A DNA stretch of 64,000 nt, from the NCBI GenBank assembly GCA_963169105.1, contig OY720636.1, forward strand, positions 137,259,747 through 137,323,746, given 5' to 3'. The notes under the pieces were generated by a model. That model worked only from the letters and a program-made list of their open reading frames with translations. It ran no database searches and was not told the DNA's origin. This document shows positions 24,201 to 35,785 of this stretch, piece after piece; position 1 is the first letter of the stretch, and each line of letters opens with the position of its first letter. The translations under genes were made by a program, and so were the position numbers. Source of the stretch: Ceriagrion tenellum. Lineage: Eukaryota; Arthropoda; Insecta; Odonata; Coenagrionidae.

Positions 24201-25750
24201 ATATGTAACTAACACTTCGACTTTAATTCAAATATGCATATTGACTGCACATCGATTTTCCTTGTATCCGCAAGATGTGCCACTCCGCATGATGTGCCAC
24301 TTCACTCCCGTATTCATTGTCTAAAAGCGACACCATCTCTGCGACTTTATATACAATCGCATTTTCCACCTATGATTAGGGAAGGTGGGCTATGATTTAG
24401 TCATACCTTTGCAAAATCTCGGAATTGGTAAACGGGCGTCTTTATTTTGTCCTCAAGCTATCAACTATACGTCGCAATCACCTGCAAGATACGCAAATAA
24501 ACAAGCTTAAATGTATAAAGTGGCGCTGTGAACTTATTGAAATTATGTACAAGTTATAAGTTATGGTGGAAATAGGCTAATTATGAGAGATGAATAGCTT
24601 TGATAGCATAGACTACAGGTGAAGGAATTTTCAGTAACCTGTCCGTGACTAATAATATTCTAGCATATCGCCACGTCGCTCGGTTGTCCTCTGGTTCACA
24701 GACATTCCGTCTCCTTAAGCAGTGCCAGCTGTTTAAATGTCGCTCTCTTTGTATTCCCGTGGAGGTAGAAAGCCGAACATGAATCTCGATGGCATCAAAG
24801 GGGAGTTTTTTTGCTCACATCACTTTTCGGAACAGCTGACGTCTAGCTAGCCCGTCGTCATCATCTCCAGCAAGTGCATTGCTTCTAACGATCTTACTTC
24901 TCCTTACGCTAAGCCGGCCGCCCTGATATATTCGTCCCGTCAAGGACGTCCCTCAGAGATTGAATAACAAATTACAATGGACTGAAAAGTGGAGGTGAAA
25001 ATATTCTTTCCTCGGAATAACTCAAAACACTTTCCTCGGAACAGCTGGACTGACTCATCAGGGCTGGAAGAATTTTTTGGGGCTTGTTGTTTACTTTAGG
25101 GACCAACAGCCTTCTTGAAGGCATCCGTTTACCAAGGAGGATAACGTCTAATACGCATTAAGAACACTGAGGAACTATTTTAATGGAAACCTTCCCGAGG
25201 ATAAGTTGAACTTTCAGTGGGCAATAATTATGACCTCTGTTTCAATAACAATCAATTGGCCAATAAATATGGAATAATTACATGTTTACTTAAAAAATTG
25301 ATGTAAGGTCGTTTATTTATCTCTCTCTAGATGAAGTGTTTTGCAGTGTCTAAACCTTGCCCCAGGCAACGAGTAATTCTTTTATGTCCTCAAAAAGCAC
25401 GGTATTTCCATCGTCGTTATCGTGACGCTTGCAGTTTTTTCCTTCACTATTTTCTTCGATTCTTGGAGCTCTGCTATTACCAGCTCTCTCTCCAGATCAT
25501 CCATATGGATGGATTCTTCGTCTATTGCGTGCTCTTTATCAAACCCTGTTTAATTGTGAATAACTCGGCTAAATGTTTTTCCAAGCAGTATTGAGGTATA
25601 TTCATTCCGAGTCGAATATTCATTCCGAGACTCCACGATTAACCGAATACTATCTATAATACTGAGGTTTTCGGAAGTATTTCTGTGAGATACAATCGTG
25701 ACCGCTGGACTCATCGAAGTATTTGGCAAACAATCTTTTTTATTACATTT
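21272..25750. other. no recognised gene; mixed intergenic DNA
   Basis: No domain was recognised. Local items: a GC-richer stretch at about 22600-23050 with an 86-codon frame of unknown meaning (22655-22915). It contains an 18-bp exact tandem duplication (22772-22807, gatgatttcagtggacgc). There is an A/C-rich low-complexity run at 23180-23250. A stretch at about 24030-24090 (gacccctgatttacgatatt onward) looks like a dispersed repeat, but no second copy was noticed in this window. 'gatgtgccact' appears twice near 24275-24305. Confidence 0.45.
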
Positions 25751-25754
25751 TTTT

Positions 25755-26345
25755 TAATTTGCAATAACTTTCCGATCCATTGATTGGAGCAAAGAAGTGT
25801 TATTGGGAGGGATGAATTGCACTTTAATGTAGCCGAATTCCGCCTCGAGGAATGCGGCGGCATTTAATCGTGGCCCGGGGCATTGTCCGACACCAATATC
25901 GCTTTAAGTGGCAATTGGATTATCCCGAGGTGAATGTTAAGTGAGGGGCAGGACTCCGTTAACACCCACTCGTTAAATATTGGGCGTGTCGCCCAAGGTT
26001 TCCTATTGCAACGCCAAAAGACACTCAGGTTAGACTCGCCAACTTCATATTTCTGGAAGATTCTAGGATTTTCTGTGTGATGGACGAACATAGGCCGCAG
26101 TTTAAAGTCACCTGAAGCATTAGCTCCCAATAAAAGCGTTAACTTATCTTTCATGGGCTTATAACCAGGCAAGACATTCTCTTCCTTTGTGATATAAGTC
26201 CTCTCGGGCATTTTTATCCATTATAGGTTCGCTTCATCTACATTTAACACCTGCTGTGAGTAGTAACCTTTGTTTTCTATGAGTTTGTTAAGTGCCTAGA
26301 ATATTTTTCTGCGGCTTCTCTATCTGCACCAGCAGCAGTCCCTTA
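25755..26345 (-). pseudogene. Tigger/pogo-type DDE transposase relic
   Basis: On the minus strand, in order: a GADREAAEKY...GYYSQQVLNVDEANL segment (about 26330-26230), MPERTYITKEENVLPG (from 26211), TLLLGANASGDFKLRP, NPRIF, FWRCNRKPWATRPIFNEW, then VSDNAPGHD (about 25870). After a stop comes YIKVQFIPPNN and TSLLQSMD (to about 25755). These are the DDE_1 landmarks of Tigger/CENP-B-like transposases, including the first D (NVDE) and second D (SDNAPGH). Stops and a shift split the frame. The N-terminal helix-turn-helix half is not recognisable, and no terminal repeats were located. Confidence 0.88.
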
Positions 26346-26399
26346 TTATACATTCAATGCTCGTACTTCCTCCGAAACAATTGAATAAACCTTTGCTCG

Positions 26400-28050
26400 C
26401 TTTGAAGTCTTCGTAGCGGACAGAACTTGTCGAAGTTCCCTGAGACCTTAGATCGTCAAAAATCTACTTGGCTTTCTCACATAAGTATGTCCAGGAAGAG
26501 TGTGAACCCTCAACCCCCTCTTTCTAATCCATTAAAACAGGAATCTCTCCTTTTCGAAAATAGGCTTTCTTCCTTTCTGCTAAGTGTTGGATTCGTCGGA
26601 TTCGTGGATTTTTCTCAGACGCTCTTTCTATTTAGTTATTGTCGATATGGTATACTGTAATTGACCGTACTCGCGTGATGAAGTGCTAAAATGACCACCC
26701 TCATAATGGTTTTTCGTTATCGCCTTGATTTTAATTGTTATTTTCTCCTTGAGTATACTTTTAGGGACACGGTAACCATAGAATCTTCCTGCAACAAACA
26801 GCTTCTTCTGGAAAATTTTTCAATCAAATGCTAAATATGTGGATCGATAAGACACAGTCCACATTACGAACTACGCCCTTCGCTGACAAAAACCACTTTA
26901 CATGCTAAACACTTGGAGACAGATTTTCACACATCGGTCGAGCCGTCAGCGACCCAAATGGCACTGCGATGCTGACCATGCTGACTCTTCTCTTGAACGC
27001 TCGGTGCGAATCCATACGTGACATTCATTTCGATGCAAGGGGGATAAGCCATTATAATACGACCTTATTCGTCACCGAGACACGTTACGATGATATTCGT
27101 CTCGTTTCATTGTTGCGATTTATAATATCGTAGTTCCATCTACAGCTTTATGTATCCTGAGATGAGGTTTATACTTCACATTAGCAAATGTAATAATTTT
27201 AATGGAGTTTCGGCATTCTGTTTACTAATTTCAGTTGGCCAATCCTAAACTTTTTTCGGATGTGGGAGTTGTAAGTATTTGAGATAATAATTACTCAGCA
27301 AATCATTGAATAAGCTTGGGTTAAATCGGCTTAAAACTTTTATTTCCTCCAAAAGATACTTGTAAAATCATGAACCGATATTATTTTATCTGTTATATAG
27401 TATATAACGACTACTTTAGAACAGGAAGTATTATGACGGATTAATGAAATTTCGATGGTAAACTCAGTCATTTTGTCTTTTATTCTTGGGCAAAATTGTG
27501 GATCACTGCATCGATAAACCTTGAATACTACGCTTTACTTGCTGATGGAATATTTGCGAAAATAAGTAAATGAGTTTTTAGTGAAAACCCACCAAATATT
27601 CCCCACCCCTATAATATTTCTTGTCCAAGTTTCGACGGTCTCTCATCTTAAGTTAAGGTTAAATATGCACTCTTTTAAGAGACAATTACGTGAACCCCTG
27701 TTCTAGTAAATAAGTTTCATATCCTTACCAAAACAAGCATGCACTTCTTCACGTCAAACACTGAATTGGTTAAGATTAATTTTTCAGGGAGAAAATTGAA
27801 GCTTATGCAATATTCCACTCAACATGGAAGGGAATTTTCGTATTGATGTAGGGAAATTAAAAGAGAACACATTTACAACAAGCATTAGCTCAAGGCTCTT
27901 TGCATCCATAATGGAGGCAATTTCGCAGGACATTTCCAACATGTTTTAGAGAAATAACAAAAGGCTATAAGTAACTTTTACTAGTTTTATTAGATCGAAT
28001 TTTTTCAAGAAACTATCAATGTTATACATTACATTTTATTTTACATTTTA
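26400..28050. other. no recognised gene; AT-rich intergenic DNA
   Basis: Nothing recognised. 26400-26660 lies where the N-terminal half of the Tigger element would be expected. Its minus-strand translations are too decayed to assign. Confidence 0.4.
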
Positions 28051-28054
28051 TAGT

Positions 28055-28715
28055 TTTCTTCCTTATTTGTTATCAGAATTCAGCGACATATAAGACGTTT
28101 CACTTATCTATTGCGCGTTCATCAATAGCAAACGACTGTAACTTCTAAAAGTTAACTTCCACGTCTTTTAATGTAGTAGTCCAATAAATATTAACACTTC
28201 CTTGTTTTTTATCGGCATGCAGAGACATATGTAAGACACTCACCGTGTTTTTGCGCGTACATCAAGAACAAGTGACTGCGACTTCTAACTGGTACCTTCC
28301 ATATTTTCCATAGGAATTGTGCAATAAATACAAACAAATGTGCGTGCATATAACATATAATAGTTCTTTTTGTCACTTTTTGTTTTTGAAGTGAATTGAG
28401 CCATATAAATGAGACGCTTCATGTGTCTGTTGCGCGTCCATCAATGGCAAACGGATGTCTTATATAACTACCTTCTATGTTTTCCATCGAAGATGTGCAA
28501 GAAAAATCAACCACTTTCGTGCGTAGAACACTTAATATGCATCTTCCTTGTTTGTTATCGGAATTGAGCGATAGACATAAACATGGCACGAGTTTTGCCA
28601 CACATATCAAGCGAGTACTTGACGCCTTTAACTTGAGGTCGAGAACTAACAGTTTCAGTGTCTTCAGTGAATACGTCAAGAGCAAATAACTATGACCTCA
28701 AAAGCCAACATCCAT
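28055..28715 (+). repeat. array of about four diverged 140-180-bp units
   Basis: Units begin near 28058, 28200, 28365 and 28541 with variants of 'cttccttgtttgttatcgg'. This is followed by '.agcgacata', 'ttgcgcgtacatcaa', 'gactg.aacttct', 'ttcca...tttt' and 'aataaatatta'. Copies are strongly diverged from one another. A further partial unit resumes at about 30758-30870, after the Tc1 insertion. The last unit runs into the dispersed repeat that also opens the window. Confidence 0.65.
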
Positions 28716-29105
28716 ATTTGGTGAACGAAAAGGAATAAGCAAACGAAGTTCGATGAAGACGCTTTCATTCCGGAGGTGAGAAATGGCGCGTCAGTTCCAT
28801 TACAAATCGCGTTGTGTGTTTTGTTTATTTATTTCGTTCCTTGGTGATGTCTGCCAGCTTCCTCAGGTCGACCCTCTCTCAAGGCGCTCCAACCAGCTGG
28901 CAGCAGACAGTCGCCACACATGCTTTTCACCTAATTCATATTTCTAAATCTGCCGAGTAGTGATTGCACCATGATTTGCATGTTCCCTGCATGACTCTTA
29001 TGTCACATTCTCATATCAACAACATGGATTATTTTAGTATTATCTGTAGCATTTGTAGTACTTTGGTAATGTGGTACTTGTTGGAGGAAGTTATTTTCTT
29101 CACTG
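28661..29105 (+). repeat. dispersed repeat, copy 2, with about 200-bp extra segment
   Basis: Matches window positions 1-232 but contains an additional segment of about 200 bp (about 28713-28917) between 'ccat' and 'gcttttcacc'. The extra piece includes 'ttggtgatgtctgccagctt' and has no recognised coding content or clear target duplication. It may be an insertion here or a deletion in copy 1. Confidence 0.75.
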
Positions 29106-29176
29106 CAGTTCATATAGGTGATAAGTCACGTCCTGCCAAACACCCTTATGGTGTCTTGCAGGGTAATAAGTAGATG

Positions 29177-30757
29177 TACAGTCACTTCAAAAAGTATCGC
29201 GACACACTACGCTTGCGGTTCGTATAGGTCGGCTGTTGAAGCCCGAAGCACGTTGGCTATCCTGGGTCGTCATTGCTGACTATGAGAAACGTCTGGTACA
29301 TATGACATATATTCTAAGTGAAGTAGGACTATGCTTGACTATGTACTATGGACTTCGTTTGCGTTGGAAGGCTAACACTGAAATGAATTCACAGCTGGGC
29401 GCAAGGGTATTCGCAACTCAGAGACATCGTAATCATACTGGGCAGTTCTCTTACGAAGAGGAAAGTGAAAAGAGATCCTATTTGCGAAACCAGCACGACC
29501 CAGTGCGCTCTGATGGTGGGCTTGTTGAGAGGCGGGCAGTCGGCGTCCAATGCGGCTGCCGAGCTAGGAGTCCATTTTCACCTTCCTCACAGATGAGCCT
29601 TCTTCACAGATGGCTAAGAAGGGCAAACGAGGATGAGACATCCTAAAGTACGCGCTCGATCTGGGAGGCCCCACTGTACCACACGAGACGTGGATGAGGC
29701 AGTATTTGCCTCAATGACGAATTCTCCTTTGACGGTTGGTGGCATACCAACTCTTAAAAGGGATTTAAGACAACAGTGTAGCTAAAACAAAGTGCTTAAT
29801 ATATTTCACGAAGCAGGCCTTTGAAACTATCGTCCGGCGCGGAAGCCCAAATTGACCAAGGATCAGAGGGCCGCCCGTTTGGATTCTATCGCAAAAAATA
29901 TCACCAATTATTAATCCTTTCGGGACCTCTCCATGTTCAGCGATGAAAAGTTTTTCCAGAGTAATGGAGACGGAAAAATTAGCCTGTGGCGTCCAAGTGG
30001 AACTCGATAACTAAAATCACAGCTATTTTTAATCACCCTTTTACTTGTGGATGTTTGGCATATGCATTGTCGCGTTTCTTTTTTTTAACAATTACGCTAT
30101 TACTTATTTGTGACTTAATAGCGATATGTGTTCAACAGGTGAGCTGCTGGTAATTAAAGGAGTAAAAACGGTACTTTATCCTTTTCAATTCTCTACTTCG
30201 AAATTGTTATTTTATTGCATTTTTTATAAATCGTCACGAAAATTATTTCACAATTTTAGGATGCTATGCACTGAAACAATAATACTATCCAATGGCTTTA
30301 GTAATATATCTTGTAATTATCCATTAGGCGGCCAAATTAAAATATCAGACTTGGATGCCCGAAAGGCTCTCTGGTTCGCTGAGCTTAGATAGGTTGGAGC
30401 TAGTTTTCCCATGCATTCGTCTCTTCTTCGTTTCACCTCCATGCGACTTCGCTCGTATAATCACTCAATCGTTTACTCCACTCAATATTGCTTCACCACA
30501 TTTCCGTTCTTACTTCTTTCACCGAATACATCCTCAAGGCCGAGTCAAGGAAGAACTGTCCTCGCCTCTGAACAAGAGCACTCCCATAATGCAGTCCAAC
30601 TTAACCAGGCGCTTTGTCTGTTGGAAAATGGAATGTGTACCTGCAAATTCTCATTGCCACCAGAGACGACCCAGGATAGACAACCTATCGAGCATCGACA
30701 GCCGACCTATACGAGCCGCTACTCTAGCGTGTCGCGATACTTTTTGAAGTGACTGTA
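29177..30757 (+). mobile_element. Tc1/mariner transposon, 1577 bp, with terminal inverted repeats and TA duplication
   Basis: The element spans 29179-30755 and is flanked by TA at 29177-29178 and 30756-30757. The ends are inverted repeats of about 60 bp. The first 27 bp starting cagtcacttcaaaaagtatc are identical at both ends, and the inner 30 bp are about 85% alike (both end cgtataggtcggctgt). The interior carries a broken transposase. The insertion splits the diverged repeat array of this region. Confidence 0.92.
29380..30700 (+). pseudogene. Tc1-like transposase, broken
   Basis: Frameshifted pieces read in order: ALMVGLLRGGQSASNAAAEL (helix-turn-helix, about 29510-29570), RWLRRANED (29610), ARSGRPHCTTRDVDEAV (29650-29700), IFHEAGL and YRPARKPKLTKDQRAARLD (about 29800-29885), then SMFSDEKFFQSNGDGKISLW (about 29930-29990). 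The last carries the D of the first catalytic block (SDE). Beyond 30010 the sequence is AT-rich and non-homologous until about 30590-30690, where a faint C-terminal piece (NQALCLLEN, PPETTQ) may remain. The central catalytic part is therefore missing or replaced. Several stops are present. Confidence 0.85.
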
Positions 30758-30870
30758 CATGTTTTCACGCGTACATAAACAAGCAAACATCCATAACTTT
30801 TAAAAGGTAGTTTCCATGACTTACATAGAAGTTGTGAAATAAATATTAATAATTTTACGAGGACGTAATT
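30758..30870 (+). repeat. continuation of the 140-180-bp repeat array after the Tc1 insertion
   Basis: Contains 'gcgtacataaacaagcaaac', 'taacttttaaaagg', 'gttgtgaaataaatattaat', which match the ordered landmarks of the units at 28055-28715. This fits one array interrupted by the Tc1 copy. Confidence 0.5.
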
Positions 30871-30999
30871 GTAAAACGTTGAATTCTCCGTTTTCTACCA
30901 TTCTTGAGAGACAGACAGAAGTTAATGTACGAGTTAGTCAATGTAAAGTAAGCTGACAAACGATATTTCAGATTGTAAAGTGTCCCCAAAATCGTTCAC

Positions 31000-33060
31000 C
31001 ATTTAAGAAAAGATAGAATAAACCAAGCCTGCGGCGGAGTAATTGTGGCTGTAAAAAATACAATCGTCAGCCAAGCAAAGATTGTTCCAAAGACCAGCCT
31101 TATATCTGTATAGTTTTTAATTTAATGCCCTTAATACAAAACAATATTTGTGAACTCGTACTACAGACCACTCTATACTGACCTCCATTCAATTTTTAAA
31201 CTAGAAATGCAGATAAATGGCATCACATCCAGGGATCCCGAAAGAAATTTAATAATAAATGGAGATTTCAATGTTCTCTTTATAGATTGGAAGACCTACA
31301 GTTTACTACCCGGGGGAGGTATAAAGACATATGTGAGTCCCTTTCTGTACACCTTTTCATTAAACGCACTACTTCAGATTGCTATGGCACCTGGCAAAGG
31401 AGATACTATTCTTGATTTACTGGCTACAAATCTACATCTACGGAATACCGAGCAAGCCATCACTAGGGTGTGGGGCACGGGGAGATTCCACACCAGGCTT
31501 GCAGCACTCATCCTAGTTTAAATGAGAACCGCGCACGTTCCCCGGATGCCAGACGTGCCAAAAGCAGTCAGGACAACAGTATGCAGTCAGACCAGTTACT
31601 TGGAGTGATACGTAGAAGAACGTGCCACCATGCAATACATTACTCAAGATACAAATATTGGTCAGTATTATCGATATGGCAAATAAATAGCACGACAAGG
31701 AACTAAAACATTCAAGTGTATATCATGCCGGAAATTGCGTGCGTGGTTAGTACAGTGGTGGAAGAAATTAACGCAAAATTTTTCGCGCGCCAGAATGCGG
31801 CATTCTTGGGAACATCTAGGAGCAGCACACACGTCGTAAGACTGGCAACACTGAGGCAGTCATCGTCTACCGTAAATATTTGAAATCCACAATGGAACTC
31901 ACATTCTCCGGACCCCTCGAACTTACTCATTAATTGCCTTACCCTACATTATTTTTCCCTACAAAAAGATTAAAATTGATCGTTTCGTTGCCAACGAAAA
32001 AATTTAATGTCAGAATTTCGATCAAATCGACAGTTCAGACGCTAGAGCTCAAAATTGTGAGAAATGATATGGACGAAAGAGGAATTAAAAAAGAAGGAAG
32101 GAATTTAAAAAATATCAAAATGTACGCTCTGGGAAACATAGCTAGCAGTTAACTTAATTAGAATGTGAAATTTGTTTTTCATTAAGAGGATTCCTCAATC
32201 TACCGGGACTAAAGCCGTTTTCGACGCAATCGTATTTCGCCTTAAACTCGCGCGTAAGTAATACTCCGACAGCAAACCAAAGTTCTTTTGCCGGGAAAAC
32301 ATCCCAAGTGATGCTGCTAAATTTTGATTAAAGGCCATTAACAATGCATCTAACAAAGCCGTATTAAGCTTAATCTTAAATATCCATGACATTCCATATG
32401 ATTTTAAGAAAGTACATAATATTCCCGTCCTCAAGGGTGGGAATAAATCAATTGTTGAGAACTAGCGATCTGTCAGCAAACATCTGTAACCTGTAAATTT
32501 ATGGAAAAAATCATTGCTAATTATTTGCGTGGGACGATAATAATTGTCTGTTTAAAACAACATGCCTTACTCAAGGGGTAATCCTACGAAACTCAGCAAT
32601 TTGGGATCTGTCAGTAAATATACAATTGGTTATATAGGGTTCAAGAAGTAGATGCGGTTATGCTAGCCCAAGACCTTCGGCAACGTGTCTTACGATAAAC
32701 TGAAAGAAAAGATTGGGAAACTAAAAATAGGATGATATTATGGAGAGAGACCTTCTTATGGGGTAAATGTCACCAAGTTCGTCTTGGAAACGAAGTCTGC
32801 CAAATTCTATGTGGACGACTGTATTTTCCACGGGAAAATCCAAGACGATAGCGATATTGAAGTCAATTGAATAACAACCAAAAGATAAATAAATGGGTAG
32901 TGAATAACGAAATAGAATTAATTATTCCAAAAAGCAAATTATTCAGTTCCTCAAACGGTAAGGCACGTGCGATAAGGGAAGAATGGATAATTGTCGCTAC
33001 ATGGGGATATAACCAAGATGAATTTCCAAGCAACCAACTATTCCTAGGCAAATAATACTT
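31000..33060 (+). pseudogene. CR1/Jockey-like LINE, plus strand, broken and interrupted
   Basis: The endonuclease part at about 31020-31440 reads VNSYYRPLYTDL, then LIINGDFNVLFIDWKTYSL, then ILDLLATN. At 31432 a TACATCTAC-type repeat interrupts it. The reverse transcriptase resumes at about 32330: VHNIPVLKGGNKS, SVSKHL (NYRPISLTS equivalent), QHALLKG-like near 32560, NVSYDKLKEKIGKLKI (32690), then KFYVDDCIFHGKIQDDSDIE near 32800, with a YVDD box. It ends NINKWVVNNEIELIIPKSK, to about 32945. Many stops are present. The endonuclease resembles the minus-strand fragment at 38070-38570. Confidence 0.82.
31432..31725 (+). repeat. TACATCTAC-type repeat inserted in LINE
   Basis: Matches 44993-45300 along its whole length: 'tacatctacg', 'gggcacgggg.gattccac', 'gcagcactcat', 'aaccgcgc', 'ccggatgccag', 'ccaaaagcagtcaggacaac', 'tactcaagatacaa', 'aaatagcac.acaagg' and 'atatcatgcc'. 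It interrupts a LINE endonuclease reading frame, so it transposed after that LINE. No internal promoter boxes are obvious. It could be a SINE or a short 3' LINE fragment. Confidence 0.75.
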
Positions 33061-34214
33061 TGGAAGTGACTGAGAGGTGAGGTGTGTAAGATAACACGTT
33101 AATTGAAACTTGATACTCTCGAAGAAAAATGCGCCAGCTCCATGACCCAATCTCGCAGCTGCGGCGGTGTCGGGTTCCGCTGTGGAAGGAGAGAGGAAGA
33201 CTGGAAAGGGGAGGGAACTCTCAAGTTCCACGCTCCGACATAGTTTCCGATACATGCTTGGGAGTTCGCTCTCACGGCCTACGACCGTCGCACAGTGGGC
33301 GAAAATAAAAAAAAAACTTGCCAAAATCCTGAATTTTTACTATTTTTTTGGAAAGCAAAAATGGTACAGTCTGATAACATAATGTCTAAGGATTAAGGAA
33401 CTATGGCTATTTAAATATTTGGTTTATCCATAAAACCATCAGAAGCCGTTAAAAATGAGAAAAAATAATAAAAAATTTCAAATCGGAATTTCCGCAAAAC
33501 TCGAGGTTTACTTTCGCTCGTGAGTCGTTAAGCTGGTTTTCCATAAATTTCAAAGCATATTTTCTGAAAGGGTAAACATTTTCTGAGAATTATACGGAAA
33601 AATTTATCTGTTTTTATTAATTTTTCATATAATAATTAAACATTCAAAAGTTCACTATTTTTGGACTATTTTTTTCATAAAGTGGAAAAAATCTTTATGA
33701 GGGCGACGAGACTCGATCGAAAAATATTAATGGTAAGAAAGACCTGAATTTTTACTATATGTTTCAAAAGAAAAATCTTGCTCCAACTTGCACCTTTTCC
33801 TTTAAGGATGGGATATGTATAAGAAGACGAGGCAGCCGCCCGGCCCGCGGAATTTCATGATTTGGTTGTTGCTCCAATTTAAAGCAAATAACGTTTTCAC
33901 CACTTTGATTTTTACTCCAATTGTTAGGAAAGATGCCAAATTTAAAAATAAAGGCAACTATTTGTCCACAAGTACATTCACACTCTCTTTGTGGCATAAT
34001 GAAAGTGGAAAATTCGCCGCGGCCGCCGGTCACCCATGAGCCCGATGAGGGCATGTGACCAAATATCTGCAGAGTGGATATTTTTCCCTTATTCCTACTC
34101 ATTCTCACATGGATACAGGGAATTTCCCGCACTTAAGAATGCTACTCATAAAATTTCACTGCGTAATTTAACGAAAAAATTTTCACTCCGGATATGTCAA
34201 AAAAAAAAGAAACT
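33061..34214. other. no recognised gene
   Basis: 33100-33310 is GC-richer and may be a repeat. A 153-codon open frame on the minus strand (32863-33324) lies partly antisense to the LINE and has no recognisable domain. 'cctgaatttttactat' occurs at 33328-33343 and again at 33743-33758. 33350-33740 and 33760-34200 are A/T-rich. Confidence 0.45.
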
Positions 34215-35785
34215 TTCGCACTTCTTTGGGTCTCTCACTCAGACATGATATTCGATTTACAAATTCAGAAGATTGAACCAAACTATTTTTTAAATAAATG
34301 TTCGATTTACTGAATCATTTCAAAGTAATTTAAAAGTTAATATAGTCTCAGGTAAGTTCACTATCTCGAGTAATTGACGCAATCAGATATCCGGTCCATT
34401 CGCTCGTTCATGAATAGTGTTTCATTGATTGATTAATTGGTGAGTGGATATGAACATCAGACGACAGGCAGGACGTAGAAATAAAGTGCGGCCGAGTTCC
34501 TGAGAATGGGAAGTAAACATCTCATTTGACGAGCAAGGAGACCGCTCTGATTACTTTATAAAGCCTGAATTTGTGTAAAACACACACGGTTGAGGTCGGT
34601 ATCCATTTGCTGGGTCTTCCGCGATTTCTAAGAAGTTGTGGCGACAGTAAAGTCACATCGCATAGATTACTTATGAGGGTGCTAGAAGAGGCCTCGCCAA
34701 GGTTTGAACTCCAGACGTTTTTGGCCTCAGACGAACGCTCTCCCTCTAGGCTACTGCATCGATCAAGATAAGTCTGTCCAGTGGTTCTTAGTGTACATCG
34801 AAAAAAGGAAATCCAAACGTTTCCTGTAAAAACTAGACCAAATAATATGTCCTGGACTTTTGATAGTAGTTTTCAGAAAGTAAATATTAAAACGATACGA
34901 GGAAGTAAGCATGGAATTAAGAAATGTTTTTAACGCACGAGGGCGGAAACTTACATAGGGTATTTGGGTAACGGACACATTTGTAAAGAAAATTTTCTCC
35001 TCATGAAAACCATTCTACACTACCAGATATCCCATATTTCAACGATAAATCCATAGGATAATACACCAATACGTTAATTGTAATGTATGATATTTCTCGG
35101 GAGTGGTTTGAAACCTCATTATGCAACGTTCACCCACAGCTATTCCCTACAAGCGGGAAAACTTTTTATTGTAAGTGGATTTGATCTGGCGAGTAAAAGC
35201 ATTTTTGTCCCAGGTAATAATTTTTTCATTATAACGTTTCTAAATTTTCGAGATAAATGCTTTTTAAAGGGTTCGAAGCTCTAAAAATATGGTAAGTATC
35301 TCTACATAATTGACTACAACTTCGGAACCTCGACTGGCTGCGGGGTGAAGCAAACTCATCACGTTTATAACTCTAAGGCGATCTCGCGAACGTGGACATT
35401 AATAGTATTTCTGCGTCTGTTTATTCAGGCTTTATAAAGGAAGCGGAGCGGTCTCCTTGCTCGTCAAATGAGATGTTTACTTCCCATTTTCGGGTACTCG
35501 GCCGCACTTGATTTTTATGTCCTGCCTGTCGTCTGATATTCATATCAACTCACTCGCCAATTAATCAATCAATAAAACGCTATTCATGAGCGAGCGAATG
35601 GACCGGATATCTGATTGCGCCAATTACTCGAATTAGTGAGCTTACCTCATGCTACTTTCACTTTTAAATTAATTTGAAATGATTTAGGAAACAGGACAAT
35701 TATTTTTATGAGGAATTAGAGTTTGGTTCCACCTACCGAATTTGCAAATATCGATTACTTATCTGAGTGACAGGCCAAATAAGTG
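34215..35785. mobile_element. DNA element with about 350-bp terminal inverted repeats
   Basis: The left terminus (about 34215-34571) and right terminus (about 35426-35785) are inverted copies, roughly 80-90% alike. Paired positions sum to about 69997. The best-matched part contains 'gcaatcagatatccggtcca' (34380-34399) against 35598-35617. The 855-bp interior has no transposase and carries a tRNA-like SINE. This fits a non-autonomous foldback-type DNA transposon. The outer limits are approximate because similarity fades, and no target duplication was confirmed. Confidence 0.8.
34655..34766 (-). repeat. tRNA-derived SINE inside the foldback element
   Basis: On the minus strand a tRNA-like run begins near 34760 with an A box 'tagcctagagggagagcg' (about 34753-34736), then an anticodon-arm-like region, then a B-box-like 'ggagttcaaacc' (34712-34701). 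Downstream sequence is not tRNA-like. B-box mismatches and the lack of an acceptor stem argue for a SINE relic rather than a tRNA gene. Confidence 0.6.

Noticed and set aside
28055..28715. CRISPR-like array
   Set aside because: Units are 140-180 bp, strongly diverged, without short fixed repeats and unique spacers, and the context is eukaryotic.
32863..33324. 153-codon minus-strand gene
   Set aside because: Partly antisense to LINE reverse transcriptase. The composition is biased and no domain, start context or splice signal is evident.
33328..33758. 16-bp direct repeats (cctgaatttttactat) as a target duplication around a 400-bp element
   Set aside because: No terminal structure, tail or internal promoter in the interval. 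Both copies lie in low-complexity A/T DNA where such matches arise easily.
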